DNA of 64,000 bases from JBBSEX01 sp038239345. GTDB taxonomy: Bacteria; Acidobacteriota; Terriglobia; Bryobacterales; Bryobacteraceae. The DNA is taken from NCBI GenBank assembly GCA_038239345.1, contig JBBSEX010000002.1, positions 124,001-188,000 on the forward strand, written 5' to 3'. The position numbers were made by a program, and so were the translations under genes. Under the pieces are notes generated by a model. That model was not told where the DNA came from and ran no database searches. It saw only the letters and a list, made by a program, of their open reading frames with translations. Positions 8,024 to 18,900 of this stretch are shown here, in pieces (position 1 is the stretch's first letter; the number at the start of each line of letters is the position of its first letter).

Positions 8024-9628
8024 ATGCCTAGCGAATCTTCCGCGACGGCACGTGCTTTAGCTCCTCTCCGGCATACAATTTATCGCTGGCTTTGGATCGC
8101 CTCGCTGGCGTCGAACATGGGCACGTGGATGCACAACGTCGGCGCGGCCTGGCTGATGACGTCGCTTGATTCGTCGCCATTATTAGTGGCTCTGGTGCAG
8201 ACGGCAACCAGCCTCCCCGTTTTCTTATTCGGCATTCCCGCCGGCGCCATCGCCGACATATTCGACCGCCGCCGGTTGCTGCTTGTCACGCAAGGATGGA
8301 TGCTTCTGGCGGCGGCTATTCTAGGCGCGATCACGATTTTCGGAGTGGCCACGCCGGCCTCGCTGCTGGTATTGACATTCATGCTGGGCATTGGCTCGGC
8401 GATGAACGGTCCGGCATGGCAGGCGACTGTTCCGGAGTTGGTCCCGCGCGAGGAACTGGCCGCCGCCGTTGCGCTGAACTCCGTGCAATTCAACATCGCC
8501 AGAGCGATCGGGCCGGCATTGGGGGGCCTGGTAATCGCCGTATCGAATACCGGCAGCGTGTTCCTTCTGAATGCCGTTTCGTTCGTCGGCGTGATGGCGG
8601 TGATCTATTGGTGGCCTGGCGTGAAGACTCGTGAATCCACCGAAGAACGCGTTGTCTCGGCGATGTGGGCCGGCCTGCGCTACGTCCGCTATGCGCCTGA
8701 GTTGCATTCCGTGTTAATTCGCTGCGGCGTGTTCGTGCTATGCGGAAGCGCGCTGTGGGCAATGTTGCCCGTAGTAGCGAAACAGGAATTGGGTAGCAGC
8801 GCTACCGGATATGGCGTGCTGTTAGGTTGCCTTGGAACTGGTTCGGTAATCGGAGCTTTCGCGCTGGGCCGTTTGCAGGCCAGTTACGACTTCGACACGA
8901 TGGCCATTGGCGGCACGGTGCTTTTCGCCGCCGCGACATGCGCCCTCGCTTTTCTCCAAAGCTTCGGACTGCTTTGCATCGCGATGTTGTTCGGCGGCTT
9001 CTCCTGGCTGTTGACGATGTCGTGCTTCAACGTCGCGTCGCAAACGGCGCTGCCAAAGTGGGTGCGGGCACGAGCGCTGGCGATTTACATCCTCGTGTTC
9101 CAAGGGTCGCTGGCATTGGGCAGTTGGATTTGGGGAGATATCGCCAGCCGTCGCGGACTGCGCGTCTCACTTGTCTTATCTTGCCTGGGCCTCCTGTTGG
9201 GAGCCATCGCCACCCGTCGCTTTCGCTTGAGCCAGGCTGGGGAAATCGACGTAACGCCCGCGATGCAATGGCCCGAACCGAGCGTCACACGCATGCCCGC
9301 CCCCGACGATGGACCGGTGCTGGTGATGATTGAATATCGCATTCCATCGGCGCAGGCACTGGAGTTCACCCGGGCGATGTATGAAGTGGGCCCTATCCGC
9401 CGACGAAACGGGGCCATCCGTTGGGGTCTGTTCGAAGATGCGGCGAATACCGGACGCTATGTAGAATCCTTTCTGGTTGAATCGTGGGCTGAGCATCTGC
9501 GGCAGCATGAACGGCTGACGGTGTCCGATCGCGCGGTGGAAGAACGCGCCATTGCATTCCATACGGGCGGGGAACCACCGCCGATCACTCACTGGATTGC
9601 GTCCGATGAAAAGGAGAACGGGCGATAG
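8024..9628 (+). CDS. MFS_3-family exporter with C-terminal monooxygenase-like domain
   Basis: A 534-residue protein. Residues 1-405 are an MFS transporter of the MFS_3/EntS type: WLWIASLASNMGTWMHNVGAAW opens helix 1, followed by AIADIFDRRRLLL (motif A) and NGPAWQATVPELVPREELAAA. Residues 420-534 are a soluble domain (VLVMIEYRIPSAQALEFTRAM, YVESFLVESWAEHLRQHERL) resembling the antibiotic-biosynthesis-monooxygenase (ABM) ferredoxin-like fold. This tail is a regular part of the MFS_3 family rather than a new fusion. The protein probably exports a small lipophilic compound or siderophore. GGAG lies four bases before the ATG. Confidence 0.85.
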   Translation: MPSESSATARALAPLRHTIYRWLWIASLASNMGTWMHNVGAAWLMTSLDSSPLLVALVQTATSLPVFLFGIPAGAIADIFDRRRLLLVTQGWMLLAAAILGAITIFGVATPASLLVLTFMLGIGSAMNGPAWQATVPELVPREELAAAVALNSVQFNIARAIGPALGGLVIAVSNTGSVFLLNAVSFVGVMAVIYWWPGVKTRESTEERVVSAMWAGLRYVRYAPELHSVLIRCGVFVLCGSALWAMLPVVAKQELGSSATGYGVLLGCLGTGSVIGAFALGRLQASYDFDTMAIGGTVLFAAATCALAFLQSFGLLCIAMLFGGFSWLLTMSCFNVASQTALPKWVRARALAIYILVFQGSLALGSWIWGDIASRRGLRVSLVLSCLGLLLGAIATRRFRLSQAGEIDVTPAMQWPEPSVTRMPAPDDGPVLVMIEYRIPSAQALEFTRAMYEVGPIRRRNGAIRWGLFEDAANTGRYVESFLVESWAEHLRQHERLTVSDRAVEERAIAFHTGGEPPPITHWIASDEKENGR

Positions 9629-9673
9629 GATGGAGTCAGGACGTTAGCGGTCAACTGCCGCATCCGCACAATC

Positions 9674-10501
<828 letters not shown>

Positions 10502-10508
10502 GGAGCCC

Positions 10509-12086
10509 ATGGAATTACACGGCCAAAACATCATCGGCAATGAAACTTCCGCCCAGGGAAAGAAGACCTATACAGCGTTCGATCCGCGCCAGGGGAGGCC
10601 GCTTACGCAAGAGTTCGTCAATGCGACCCCCGAAGAAATCGATCGTGCCCTGTCGCTCGCGGAGCAAGCCTTCCATGATTACCGCAAGTGTTCCTCAAGC
10701 GATATCGCGGCCTTTCTGGAAACCATCGCGACTGAGATCCTGAATCTGGGCGATCAGTTGATTGAGACGGCGAGCGCCGAATCAGGGCTGACTGCGGAAC
10801 GCTTAATTGGCGAACGTGCGAGGACGACGAATCAGCTTCGGATGTTCGCCGGGCTGGTCCGCGAAGGCTCTTGGGTGGACGCGCGAATCGATCGCGCTCA
10901 GCCCGATCGCAAGCCGCTGCCGAAGGTGGATCTGCGGCGTATTTTGATCCCCATCGGTCCGGTCATCGTATTTGGGGCGAGCAATTTTCCGCTGGCATTT
11001 TCAGTGGCTGGCGGCGATACGGCCTCGGCGTTAGCGGCAAGAAATCCGGTGATCGTTAAGGTTCATCCGGCGCATCCCGCAACATCGGAACTGGTGGCCA
11101 GGGCACTACAGAAAGCGATTCACGATTGTCAGATGCCGGCCGGTGTATTCTCTCTGTTGCATGGGGAGACGGCGGAGATCAGCATCGCTCTAGTGCGCCA
11201 TCCGCTGGCCAAGGCGGTTGGCTTTACCGGATCACAAACGGCGGGCCGGGCACTCTTCGACGCCGCGTCGCAACGGCCTGAACCCATCCCGGTGTACGCC
11301 GAAATGGGCAGTGTGAATCCCGTTTTCCTGCTGCCGGGCGCGGTTGCCGAGAGGCCAGAGGCGTTAGCCCAGGGAGTGAAACAATCGGTAACGTTGGGCA
11401 TGGGCCAGTTCTGTACATGTCCCGGCTTGATCGTGGGAATGAACCTGGCCCCGATCGGCGATAGCCTGCGCAAACAGTTCGCCGAGGCCGCGCCGGGAAC
11501 CATGCTGCGGCCGGGAATTCTAAACGCGTACCAACGAGGCGTTGAAAAATTGGAGCAGGTCGCGGGAGTGCGCTCCACACGAGCGAGCACGGTGAGCGAT
11601 GCCGCGAAAACCGAAGCGTCACCCGCCGTTCTTGAGACGGAAGCCGCGACATTTCTGGCTAATCCGGAACTGGGGCATGAGGTCTTCGGCCCATCGACTG
11701 TACTGGTGCATTGCGGTTCACGAGCTGAATTGGAAGCGGTCGCGCGGCATCTGGAAGGCAGCCTGACGGCCTCGGTTCACGGCACCGACCGCGATCTGGC
11801 GGAACATCGGACGCTGATCGATATCCTGGAGACAAAGGCTGGACGGTTGTTGTTCAACGGCTATCCCACCGGAGTTGAAGTATGTCCCTCAATGAATCAT
11901 GGTGGGCCTTACCCCGCGACATCGGATGTAAAGTTTACGTCGGTGGGCACGGCCGCCATTTATCGCTTTGCCCGTCCCATCTGCTATCAGAACTTCCCAC
12001 AATCGTTATTGCCTCCGGAACTGCAAGACGGGAATCCGGCAAATATCTGGCGGACTGTGGACGGCACGCTGACACGCGATTCATAG
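10509..12086 (+). CDS. NADP-type aldehyde dehydrogenase, likely 2,5-dioxovalerate dehydrogenase
   Basis: A 525-residue aldehyde dehydrogenase of the ketoglutarate-semialdehyde group. Visible are IGPVIVFGASNFPLAFSVAG (catalytic Asn in SNFPLAF), cofactor loop VGFTGSQTAGRALFDA, YAEMGSVNPVFL (general-base Glu) and GQFCTCPGLIV (nucleophilic Cys). I chose the ATG at 10509 (MELHGQNIIGNE), which has AAGGAG just upstream and matches family N-termini. An ATG at 10488 would add seven residues and overlap the preceding gene by 14 bases. The enzyme would oxidise 2,5-dioxopentanoate to 2-oxoglutarate. Its end overlaps the convergent GT39 gene by six bases. Confidence 0.87.
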   Translation: MELHGQNIIGNETSAQGKKTYTAFDPRQGRPLTQEFVNATPEEIDRALSLAEQAFHDYRKCSSSDIAAFLETIATEILNLGDQLIETASAESGLTAERLIGERARTTNQLRMFAGLVREGSWVDARIDRAQPDRKPLPKVDLRRILIPIGPVIVFGASNFPLAFSVAGGDTASALAARNPVIVKVHPAHPATSELVARALQKAIHDCQMPAGVFSLLHGETAEISIALVRHPLAKAVGFTGSQTAGRALFDAASQRPEPIPVYAEMGSVNPVFLLPGAVAERPEALAQGVKQSVTLGMGQFCTCPGLIVGMNLAPIGDSLRKQFAEAAPGTMLRPGILNAYQRGVEKLEQVAGVRSTRASTVSDAAKTEASPAVLETEAATFLANPELGHEVFGPSTVLVHCGSRAELEAVARHLEGSLTASVHGTDRDLAEHRTLIDILETKAGRLLFNGYPTGVEVCPSMNHGGPYPATSDVKFTSVGTAAIYRFARPICYQNFPQSLLPPELQDGNPANIWRTVDGTLTRDS

Positions 12087-13733
12087 CTCGCAAGGCGATT
12101 TCGATTTCGGCCGCGTACCCGTATTGCGAGCGAGCAGGTAGAGCCGATGTGGCGACGGCATCCAGCGCTGATGCTCAGGCCCGATCTCCGCTTCCTGCAA
12201 GAGGTCGACGGGTAATGAGAAATCGTATTCCGGTCGCGCGGCGATCATGGCGCGAATTTCCTCACGCGATTGAGTGAGCACCACGGTTGCAATCGATGAG
12301 TCCGACGGCAGCCCCCAGTCATGCAGGCGCTGGCTGAAGATCGGACGCCAGTGATCCATTTCGCGAAACTGCGTGGCGCTCACGGTGATGCCAAGATATT
12401 CGAAATCGAGCGGGTACCGCGGCCGGTTCAAGGAAGGATCCAGATAGCAATAACGCACGTGTTGCAGCGGCAGGTCAGCCGAATAGAACTGGTCGTCGGG
12501 CGCGATTACGATCAACTCCGCTGAGCGCTGGCGAGCGCAATATTCTTCGAGCGGCGCTGCCGAAGCGTTGACGGATTCCGGCGCGTACGGTACTCCCCAC
12601 GGCTGGCCGGCGTAGAAAATCTTGTTCCCGAAAGCGAGGAAGAGAATTGCCGCAAATGAAATCGATACGGCGCGAGACGATGGCGCAAACTCGGCCGCGA
12701 ACAGGCAGAGTGCTGGGATCAGCGGCAACAAGTAGGAAGAGTTTCGGTACTGAAAAGCGAGGACTGCGGCGATGACGACGGCGCACCAGGAAATCAAGAT
12801 CGGCAAGCCGGGCGCACGTTGGCGAAAGGCTCCGGGCAGCGCGAGCAAGACGGCCAGAAGCAGGAAAGGGTCGGTCCAAAATAGCCGCCGGGCGTAATAG
12901 GCGATCGGATCCTCTGCTGTCGATTGGTAGGTCGAGGTAACGGCAAACGTCACGTGCTCAGTGAGAATATATTCCGCCCAGAACCATCGCGGATGGATGG
13001 CGAGTTGATAAAAATGCCACGGCAGCGCGACCAATCCCGCCACCATAAACACCTCCATTAATCGCAAGATCGATGGTCGAGCCCTGCCCCAGGACACGAC
13101 CCAATAAAGTCCAAGGATCAGTAGTGGGAGAGTTCCCGCGATGCCCTTCGTCATGATGGCTGCTCCGGCGAATAGACCGAAGCCCCAGGCCGATGTACGC
13201 CGATCGAGCGTTGGGTCGTGCCATAGCAAATAGATGGCCGCCGTCATGCAGAAAACAAGTAGCGCATCAGTCAAGGCGACACGAGACAGAACGTGAAACA
13301 GATGATTTGCGTGCAACAGTAGAAGCCCGATTAACGCCGCCCAGATGCCCCGGGCTTGCAGCAACCAGAGAAACACCAGCGTGGCGATGGAGGCTCCGGC
13401 GATCAGCGACGGCAAACGTAATCCGATGGCCGAGACGCCCACGGCTTTGATTCCGATCGCCGAGAGCCAATACAACAGCGGTGGTTTATAAAAAGCGTAG
13501 CGGCCGAGAAACAGCGGCGACAGCCAACCGCCTTGGGTTGCTATGTGAATGGATGTGCTGGCGTAGACCGCTTCATCCTGCGCGGTGACTTTCGCAACGG
13601 GGTCGACGTAGTTGGAGGCGAGGCCGCTATCTTCGACATTCCAACCTATAACGAACACCGATATCGTAAAGACCAGCGCGGCGATAAGCCACCGCTTCGT
13701 CTTAGGTCCAAGGTCCGGCAAGAGGCGCGCCAT
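12081..13733 (-). CDS. GT39/ArnT-like membrane glycosyltransferase
   Basis: A 550-residue integral membrane protein with many hydrophobic helices. The first luminal loop contains VTAQDEAVYASTSIHIATQG and FLGRYAFYKPPLLYWLSAI, the D-E and K-P-P-L-x-Y-W pattern of GT39/PMT-ArnT enzymes, which use lipid-linked sugars as donors. The soluble C-terminal part includes VLTQSREEIRAMIAARPEYD. It could modify lipid A or a protein; the acceptor is not readable. Its start lies 32 bases inside the upstream sheath-like gene, which suggests coupled translation. Confidence 0.83.
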   Translation of the reverse strand: MARLLPDLGPKTKRWLIAALVFTISVFVIGWNVEDSGLASNYVDPVAKVTAQDEAVYASTSIHIATQGGWLSPLFLGRYAFYKPPLLYWLSAIGIKAVGVSAIGLRLPSLIAGASIATLVFLWLLQARGIWAALIGLLLLHANHLFHVLSRVALTDALLVFCMTAAIYLLWHDPTLDRRTSAWGFGLFAGAAIMTKGIAGTLPLLILGLYWVVSWGRARPSILRLMEVFMVAGLVALPWHFYQLAIHPRWFWAEYILTEHVTFAVTSTYQSTAEDPIAYYARRLFWTDPFLLLAVLLALPGAFRQRAPGLPILISWCAVVIAAVLAFQYRNSSYLLPLIPALCLFAAEFAPSSRAVSISFAAILFLAFGNKIFYAGQPWGVPYAPESVNASAAPLEEYCARQRSAELIVIAPDDQFYSADLPLQHVRYCYLDPSLNRPRYPLDFEYLGITVSATQFREMDHWRPIFSQRLHDWGLPSDSSIATVVLTQSREEIRAMIAARPEYDFSLPVDLLQEAEIGPEHQRWMPSPHRLYLLARNTGTRPKSKSPCEL

Positions 13734-15072
13734 TGATCGCTCGGAAGCCCGCCAGGCGCACCTGATCGCTATTTTTCATCCACAGGAGCGGCATCAATCC
13801 CGCTTCCATCAGCGTCTCGGCGACGGTCTGCGTAAAAGGCGTTTCCGTGCATGATTTCAGATTCGCTTCGCCATCTTCGACATAGGAATGCAGCGGCAAT
13901 CCGTGGATATCCAGCGCATCGCCAGGCTGCATTGACCAGCCTTCGGCGCGGAAAGCTTCACCCATCAAGAGGGCGCAAAGAAAAACGGGATTGCCCCACA
14001 AGTAATCGTTATGTCGCGAGCCTTCGGGCATTTCCTCAAATTCGAAAGCTTCGATGGAATCGGTTTTTTGGCCATAGGGCAAGCGAAGTAGAAACCGCGG
14101 CAACGTCAAGCCGATGGATGGCGCCTCTTCGATTGCCCGCAGTTCTTTCCATGCGGCGGATTGCTTCGTCCAGTGATTGGCATCGCCTGCAGCCGCGGCA
14201 AGAAGCGGCGCTTTAGCGGCATTCGCCAGTAGGGCCAAACGGCCGAGAGTTTCTACATCGCGATTGGAATCCTCAAACGAATAATTCGCCGCGATTACAG
14301 ACCACGGCTGAGCGCCCGGTGTGCGCACGGTTTGCTCCACCAGAATCTTGAATGCCGTCGTCGTTCGCAGATCGCTGGCACGCAACAGATCCTCCGCGAG
14401 TTCGTCTTTCGGAAGATTGTAGAGATAGATTTTCAGGTCGACGTCTGTCTCAATGTTTCGCACCAGGAAATACACGGCGCGCCACGCTGCCTCCAACGCT
14501 TGAAAGGCCGGATAATGCAGCAGCCGGCGTAGTTCACCGGCGGTGGCGACTTCCACTTGCGCCAGCAACTCGGTCTGCTTCGGGTCGGGCTTTTGCACCA
14601 GGTAAGGCGCGACGATCGATTGCAGATAATTCGTAAAAGGATCGACGCTCCGAGCGGGCGGTGGGGCGCCATTACTCGTCTCCGTTTCTTCGATCATGCG
14701 ATCCAGCAGACCCGACGTGCTGAGCAGTTCCGTAGTCGGCGGAGGTACGTGCATCTGCGCCGCGGCCGCGCGAAAAGTGGTGGGATCCTCCAGCCTTTTC
14801 CGCGTTGCCTTCAACGTGTGAAATACGTCCAGACGTTCACATAGCCGGTCGGGATGAAAGTCGTCCAGTTCCTTGAATTCGATTTCTCCAAAGATCGGCA
14901 GGTTGACGGCAGGCCTGACTTTTTCCAAAATTTGTTCGAAGTTATCGCGATCGATAACCAGAGGCTTTCCCGTAGACCCGCCAAAATCGCCGAGCAGCAG
15001 GATACGAAATTGCCGTCCCGAGTCCGCCGTCTCTACTACCTTTCGGCGCGTCTGTACGTCGAATTCAATCAT
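13702..15072 (-). CDS. type VI secretion contractile sheath-like protein (TssB-TssC fused type)
   Basis: A 456-residue protein that combines features of both sheath subunits. The N-terminus (FRILLLGDFGG, DRDNFEQIL, ELDDFHPDRLCERLDVFHTL) resembles TssB/VipA. From about residue 185 it follows TssC/VipB: LLHYPAFQALEAAWRAVYFL, WSVIAANYSFEDSNRDVETL, SIGLTLPRFLLRLPYGQKT, HNDYLWGNPVFLCALLMGEA, and a C-terminal GLMPLLWMKNSDQVRLAGFR. The ATG at 15072 was chosen because an upstream ATG at 15138 would run through the promoter and start of the divergent gene. No other T6SS genes (baseplate, ClpV, Hcp) lie in the window, so it is an orphan here. Confidence 0.8.
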   Translation of the reverse strand: MIEFDVQTRRKVVETADSGRQFRILLLGDFGGSTGKPLVIDRDNFEQILEKVRPAVNLPIFGEIEFKELDDFHPDRLCERLDVFHTLKATRKRLEDPTTFRAAAAQMHVPPPTTELLSTSGLLDRMIEETETSNGAPPPARSVDPFTNYLQSIVAPYLVQKPDPKQTELLAQVEVATAGELRRLLHYPAFQALEAAWRAVYFLVRNIETDVDLKIYLYNLPKDELAEDLLRASDLRTTTAFKILVEQTVRTPGAQPWSVIAANYSFEDSNRDVETLGRLALLANAAKAPLLAAAAGDANHWTKQSAAWKELRAIEEAPSIGLTLPRFLLRLPYGQKTDSIEAFEFEEMPEGSRHNDYLWGNPVFLCALLMGEAFRAEGWSMQPGDALDIHGLPLHSYVEDGEANLKSCTETPFTQTVAETLMEAGLMPLLWMKNSDQVRLAGFRAINGAPLAGPWT

Positions 15073-15078
15073 GGGGAG

Positions 15079-15085
15079 TATTATA
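15079..15085. promoter_or_regulatory. shared divergent -10 region
   Basis: The bases TATTATA give a perfect TATAAT on the minus strand (15080-15085), eight bases before the sheath-gene ATG, and a TATTAT on the plus strand (15079-15084) facing the P460-YHS gene. No good -35 box was seen for either direction. If used on the minus strand, the sheath mRNA would be almost leaderless. Confidence 0.4.
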
Positions 15086-15121
15086 CGTGTTCGGGGTTCT
15101 TTACGGACAGGAGAAATGTAC

Positions 15122-15907
15122 ATGATCGGTAAAGCCATTCTTACGATGGCCGGGTTGATGATTTTCGGCGGTTGCCTGATGGCGTTTGGAGATGGCGCCG
15201 GGCCGGAATTTAACGGCGCCGGAGAACTGCTGCGTCCATCCGATTATCGGGAATGGATCTATCTCACATCAGGGCTCGGCATGACTTATGGTTCCCCGGA
15301 AGCCGCGGCGAAGAACAGTCCCAGCTTCGATAATGTTTTCGTGAACCCGGCCTCGTACAAAGCCTTTATGCAGACCGGCAAGTGGCCCGACAAGACAATG
15401 TTCATTTTGGAGATTCGGTCTGCGGAGACCGAAGTTTCCATCAATCGCGCAGGACGTACCCAAGGCGCGATTATCGCTGTGGAAGCGGCGGTAAAAGACG
15501 AAGCACGCTACCCGGAAAAATGGGCGTACTTCGGCTTCGGAGATAAAGCTTCGGCGAAGCCGTTTCCGAAAACCGCCAGTTGTTTCTCCTGCCACACAAA
15601 AAACGGTGGCGTGGAGAATACGTTCACGCAGTTTTATCCCACGGCGATGCAAGTGGCGCGAGCCAAGGGCACGGTGAACGCCAGCTATATCGCGGCGGAG
15701 CAGGCGAAGTCGCCGCATAGCGACTTGAAGCCAGCGGCGGCACAGGAAACAAAGTCCTCTGAGGTCATCGATGTCGTGTGCAATATGCCGGTCGAACCGA
15801 AAACGGCGTTGACGTCGAAGTATAAGGAGAAGACCTATTACTTCTGTCAGCAGGATTGCAAGGATAACTTCGACAAAGATCCGGCGAAGTATGCCAAGGC
15901 AAAGTAG
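15122..15907 (+). CDS. exported cytochrome P460-like protein with C-terminal YHS domain
   Basis: A 261-residue protein with a signal sequence (MIGKAILTMAGLMIFGGCLM). Residues 25-175 resemble cytochrome P460: YREWIYLTSGLGMTYGS, NVFVNPASYKAFMQTGKWPD, and one haem c site ASCFSCH. After a linker, residues 215-261 form a YHS domain (VVCNMPVEPKTAL, TYYFCQQDCKDNFDKDPAKY), a small metal-binding module found in copper- and heavy-metal-handling proteins. The ATG at 15122 was preferred to 15116 because AGGAG at 15109-15113 is eight bases away. P460 proteins oxidise hydroxylamine or related N compounds; that activity is inferred only. Confidence 0.8.
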   Translation: MIGKAILTMAGLMIFGGCLMAFGDGAGPEFNGAGELLRPSDYREWIYLTSGLGMTYGSPEAAAKNSPSFDNVFVNPASYKAFMQTGKWPDKTMFILEIRSAETEVSINRAGRTQGAIIAVEAAVKDEARYPEKWAYFGFGDKASAKPFPKTASCFSCHTKNGGVENTFTQFYPTAMQVARAKGTVNASYIAAEQAKSPHSDLKPAAAQETKSSEVIDVVCNMPVEPKTALTSKYKEKTYYFCQQDCKDNFDKDPAKYAKAK

Positions 15908-15913
15908 ACCGCG

Positions 15914-18900
15914 TTAAACGCCGACCGCTTCGAGTTCCAACGGGGCGGTTTGCGGCGCCGGTTGGAATCGCACGGAGACCAGCTTCGAAACACCGGGCTC
16001 TTGCATCGTCACGCCGTACAGCGCCTGCGCCGCTTCCATCGTGCGCTTGGCATGGGTGATGACGATAAACTGCGTCTGCGTCGACATCTCGCGGATCAGG
16101 TTTGTCAGACGCTGAATATTCGGCTCATCCAGCGGCGCATCCACTTCGTCCAGAATACAGAATGGGCTGGGTTGATAACGGAAGATCGCCATCAATAGAG
16201 CCATCGCCGTTAGCGATTTTTCCCCACCGGAAAGAAGCAGAACGCTTTGCAGCTTTTTGCCTGGAGGCGAAGCTACAATATCGATACCCGAGTCCGCCAG
16301 ATTCGATTCATCGGTAAGCCGCATCTCGCCGACGCCGCCTCCGAAGAGAGTCTGGAACATGCCCCGGAAATGGATGTTGATTGCCTCAAACGCCTCGCCG
16401 AATCGCTTCCGGGATTCGACGTCGATCTCTTGAATCGCCTTCTCCGTATCGCGAATGGAATCGAGCAGATCCTGGCGTTGCGCGTTGAGGAAATCGTACC
16501 GCTGCTGCGCTTCCTGAAATTCTTCCAGCGCCTGCGGATTCACAGGGCCAAGGGCATCAATTTTCGCCCGCACTTCCTGATATTTTTCCTCGGCGGAAGT
16601 CAGGCCGTCTTCATCGAGAACGGTCTCGTCGCCCGCGGCCAATTCCTCCAGCGGGGAACCGAGTTCCTTGCGGCTCGTTTCATCCAGGAATTTCAGTTCC
16701 GATTGCTTTCGCACCAGCTCCACTTCGATGTGAGAACGTTTTTCCTGCGCTGCCTGGCCGTCCACTCGCATCAGCTTTAGCGCTTCGCCAGTAGTAGCGA
16801 GAGCGGCTCTGAGCGATGCCTCTTGCGCCGAAAGAGTATGGACAATCGCCGTTAGCTCCGTGATCTGATCGCGCAATTCCGCGGCCCGCGCGTCAAGGCC
16901 CACATTATCCGATAGCAGACGAGCGCGCTCAACACCCATGCGCTCGATTTCACTTACCAGGTTTACGCGTCGAGCGGCGAATTCGCGCAGTTGATTTTCA
17001 ATCCGCGCTTGCGATGCCCGCTCGGCTCGGCGTCGTTCTTCAAAGCTAGCCAGATCGGCCCGAAGCGTCGAATGCTCCTCGGCGATCTGGCTTACCTTCG
17101 CCTGCAATTCCGTCAGTTCAGCGCGAGCCTGCTCCAGCGCCAGCTCCTGTTCGACACGCGATTTTTCTTTCTGCGTAACCAGGTCACGATTGCGTTCGCG
17201 CTGCTCCTGCGATCGCCCGCTTTCCTTGCGCAGACGATCCAGTTCCAGGCGCGCGACGGACAAACGCGAGTTAGAACGAGTGTGCTCTTCGTTTAGTTTG
17301 CGCTGCTCATGATCGATTGCCAGCGCATCTTTTTCCTGCGTCTGCTGTTTGACGCGCAGTTGCTCCAGGTCTTCAATCAAGACCGCGATGTCATGTTCCA
17401 GATCGGACAGCGTCGACATTGTGGCGTCAACTTCTTTCTGTCGCGCCTCCACGGTTTTGGTTAACTCGCGAACTTCGCGCTTCAGCGCTAATGGACCGCT
17501 GCCTGTTTTCTTGCCGCCGCTGATAGCTCGCCCGTGATAGCTGACGCCGTCGGGAAGCAGGAAATAATAATCGGGATGTTCCATCGCCAGCCGTTGCGCC
17601 GCCGCGCGATCGGTTGCCAGGAAGCATTTGGCCAGCCGCGGTAACAGGTGCGACGGGGCGTGCGTCAGTCCATTGGTAAGGCGCAGAACATCGCTTAATT
17701 TGGCGGCGATGCCTTCGCCGAAGACTGGCTGCGCGGCAGTGGGCATTTCGCTGGAGGGGGCGGTTTTTTCGAGCTCGACGAGGAATGTCGCTCGGCCATC
17801 CAAATCGCTGCGCATCAGATCGATTCCACGCTCGGCCTGTTGCCAGTCATGCACCACGACATATTCCAACTCTTCGTGCAAGAATTCTTCGGCGGCCTTC
17901 TCATACAGAGCATCGGAGACTTCAACGAAATCAGCCAGCACGCCGCTGGGCGTCAGACCCTGAGCCTTGCCGCGCTCAATCGCCGTGAACAAACCCTTCA
18001 CCGATTGCGTGGTGTAAGTGCGATGAGAGAGCACTTCCTCCAGTGAATCGCGCCGGGCTTTCTGCTTCGATAGCTCAGCCTTCGCGGCTTCCAAACGGCC
18101 GCGCGCCTCCCCCGCCCGCGCCTTCCGCACGGATAACTCTTCTTCCACTTCCCGGCGCCGGTCGCCCACCGATTGCAGTTCCATCTGCCGGGCTTTACGC
18201 TTCGCCCCCAAATCGTCCTTCAGTTGTTCCAGGCGTTCAATATCGCCCAACGCCATCTGCTCTTCGCGTTGCGCACGCGTGGTATCGCGCTCCATCGCCG
18301 CCAAATACTCTTCCACTTGCGCCAGCTGATTCTTCAGCGTCGACGCCTCGCCCAGCAATCGCAGAACCTGCTGACGCGTGCTTTCCATTCCCCGCTCGCG
18401 TTCCCGCAATTGATTCTGCAGTTGTTCCCGCGCGGAGTTCTTCGCGGTCAGCCGTTGTCTGGCCGACTCGGTCTCTTCTTCCAACTCCGCCAACACGCGC
18501 GCGTGCGTTTCCAGTTCCTGTTGATGCGTCGCCTGCCGGTGGTCGATTTCCTTCGTCTCGGCGTCGGCTTGCGTCAGCCGTTGATCGATGGATGTAGCTT
18601 GCTTGGCCTGATACTCCAGCTTGCCCCGCGTCCGCTCCGCTTCCAATTGCAGATCGGCTTGGCGCTTCCGATGTTCCGTTAGCTCGGTCTCGGTTTTATA
18701 GGTGTGCTCTTCCAGCGCAGACTGTTCCTTTTCCTTTTCGGCGATACCCACGGAAAAGCTTTGCGCTTCGGCGGTGGCTAGGTTCAGATCGACGGCAAGC
18801 TTGCCGGCTTCGCGCTCCAACATACGAAAGCGGCCGGTCAGGGCTTGGCGCAAATGCGCGACCATCTCGCCCCGCAGTTCTTCGTAACGCTTGGCTTTCG

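Noticed and set aside
14873..15121. 83-codon N-terminal extension of the P460-YHS protein
   Set aside because: It lies antisense to the sheath gene; the ATG at 15122 has a ribosome site and a signal peptide.
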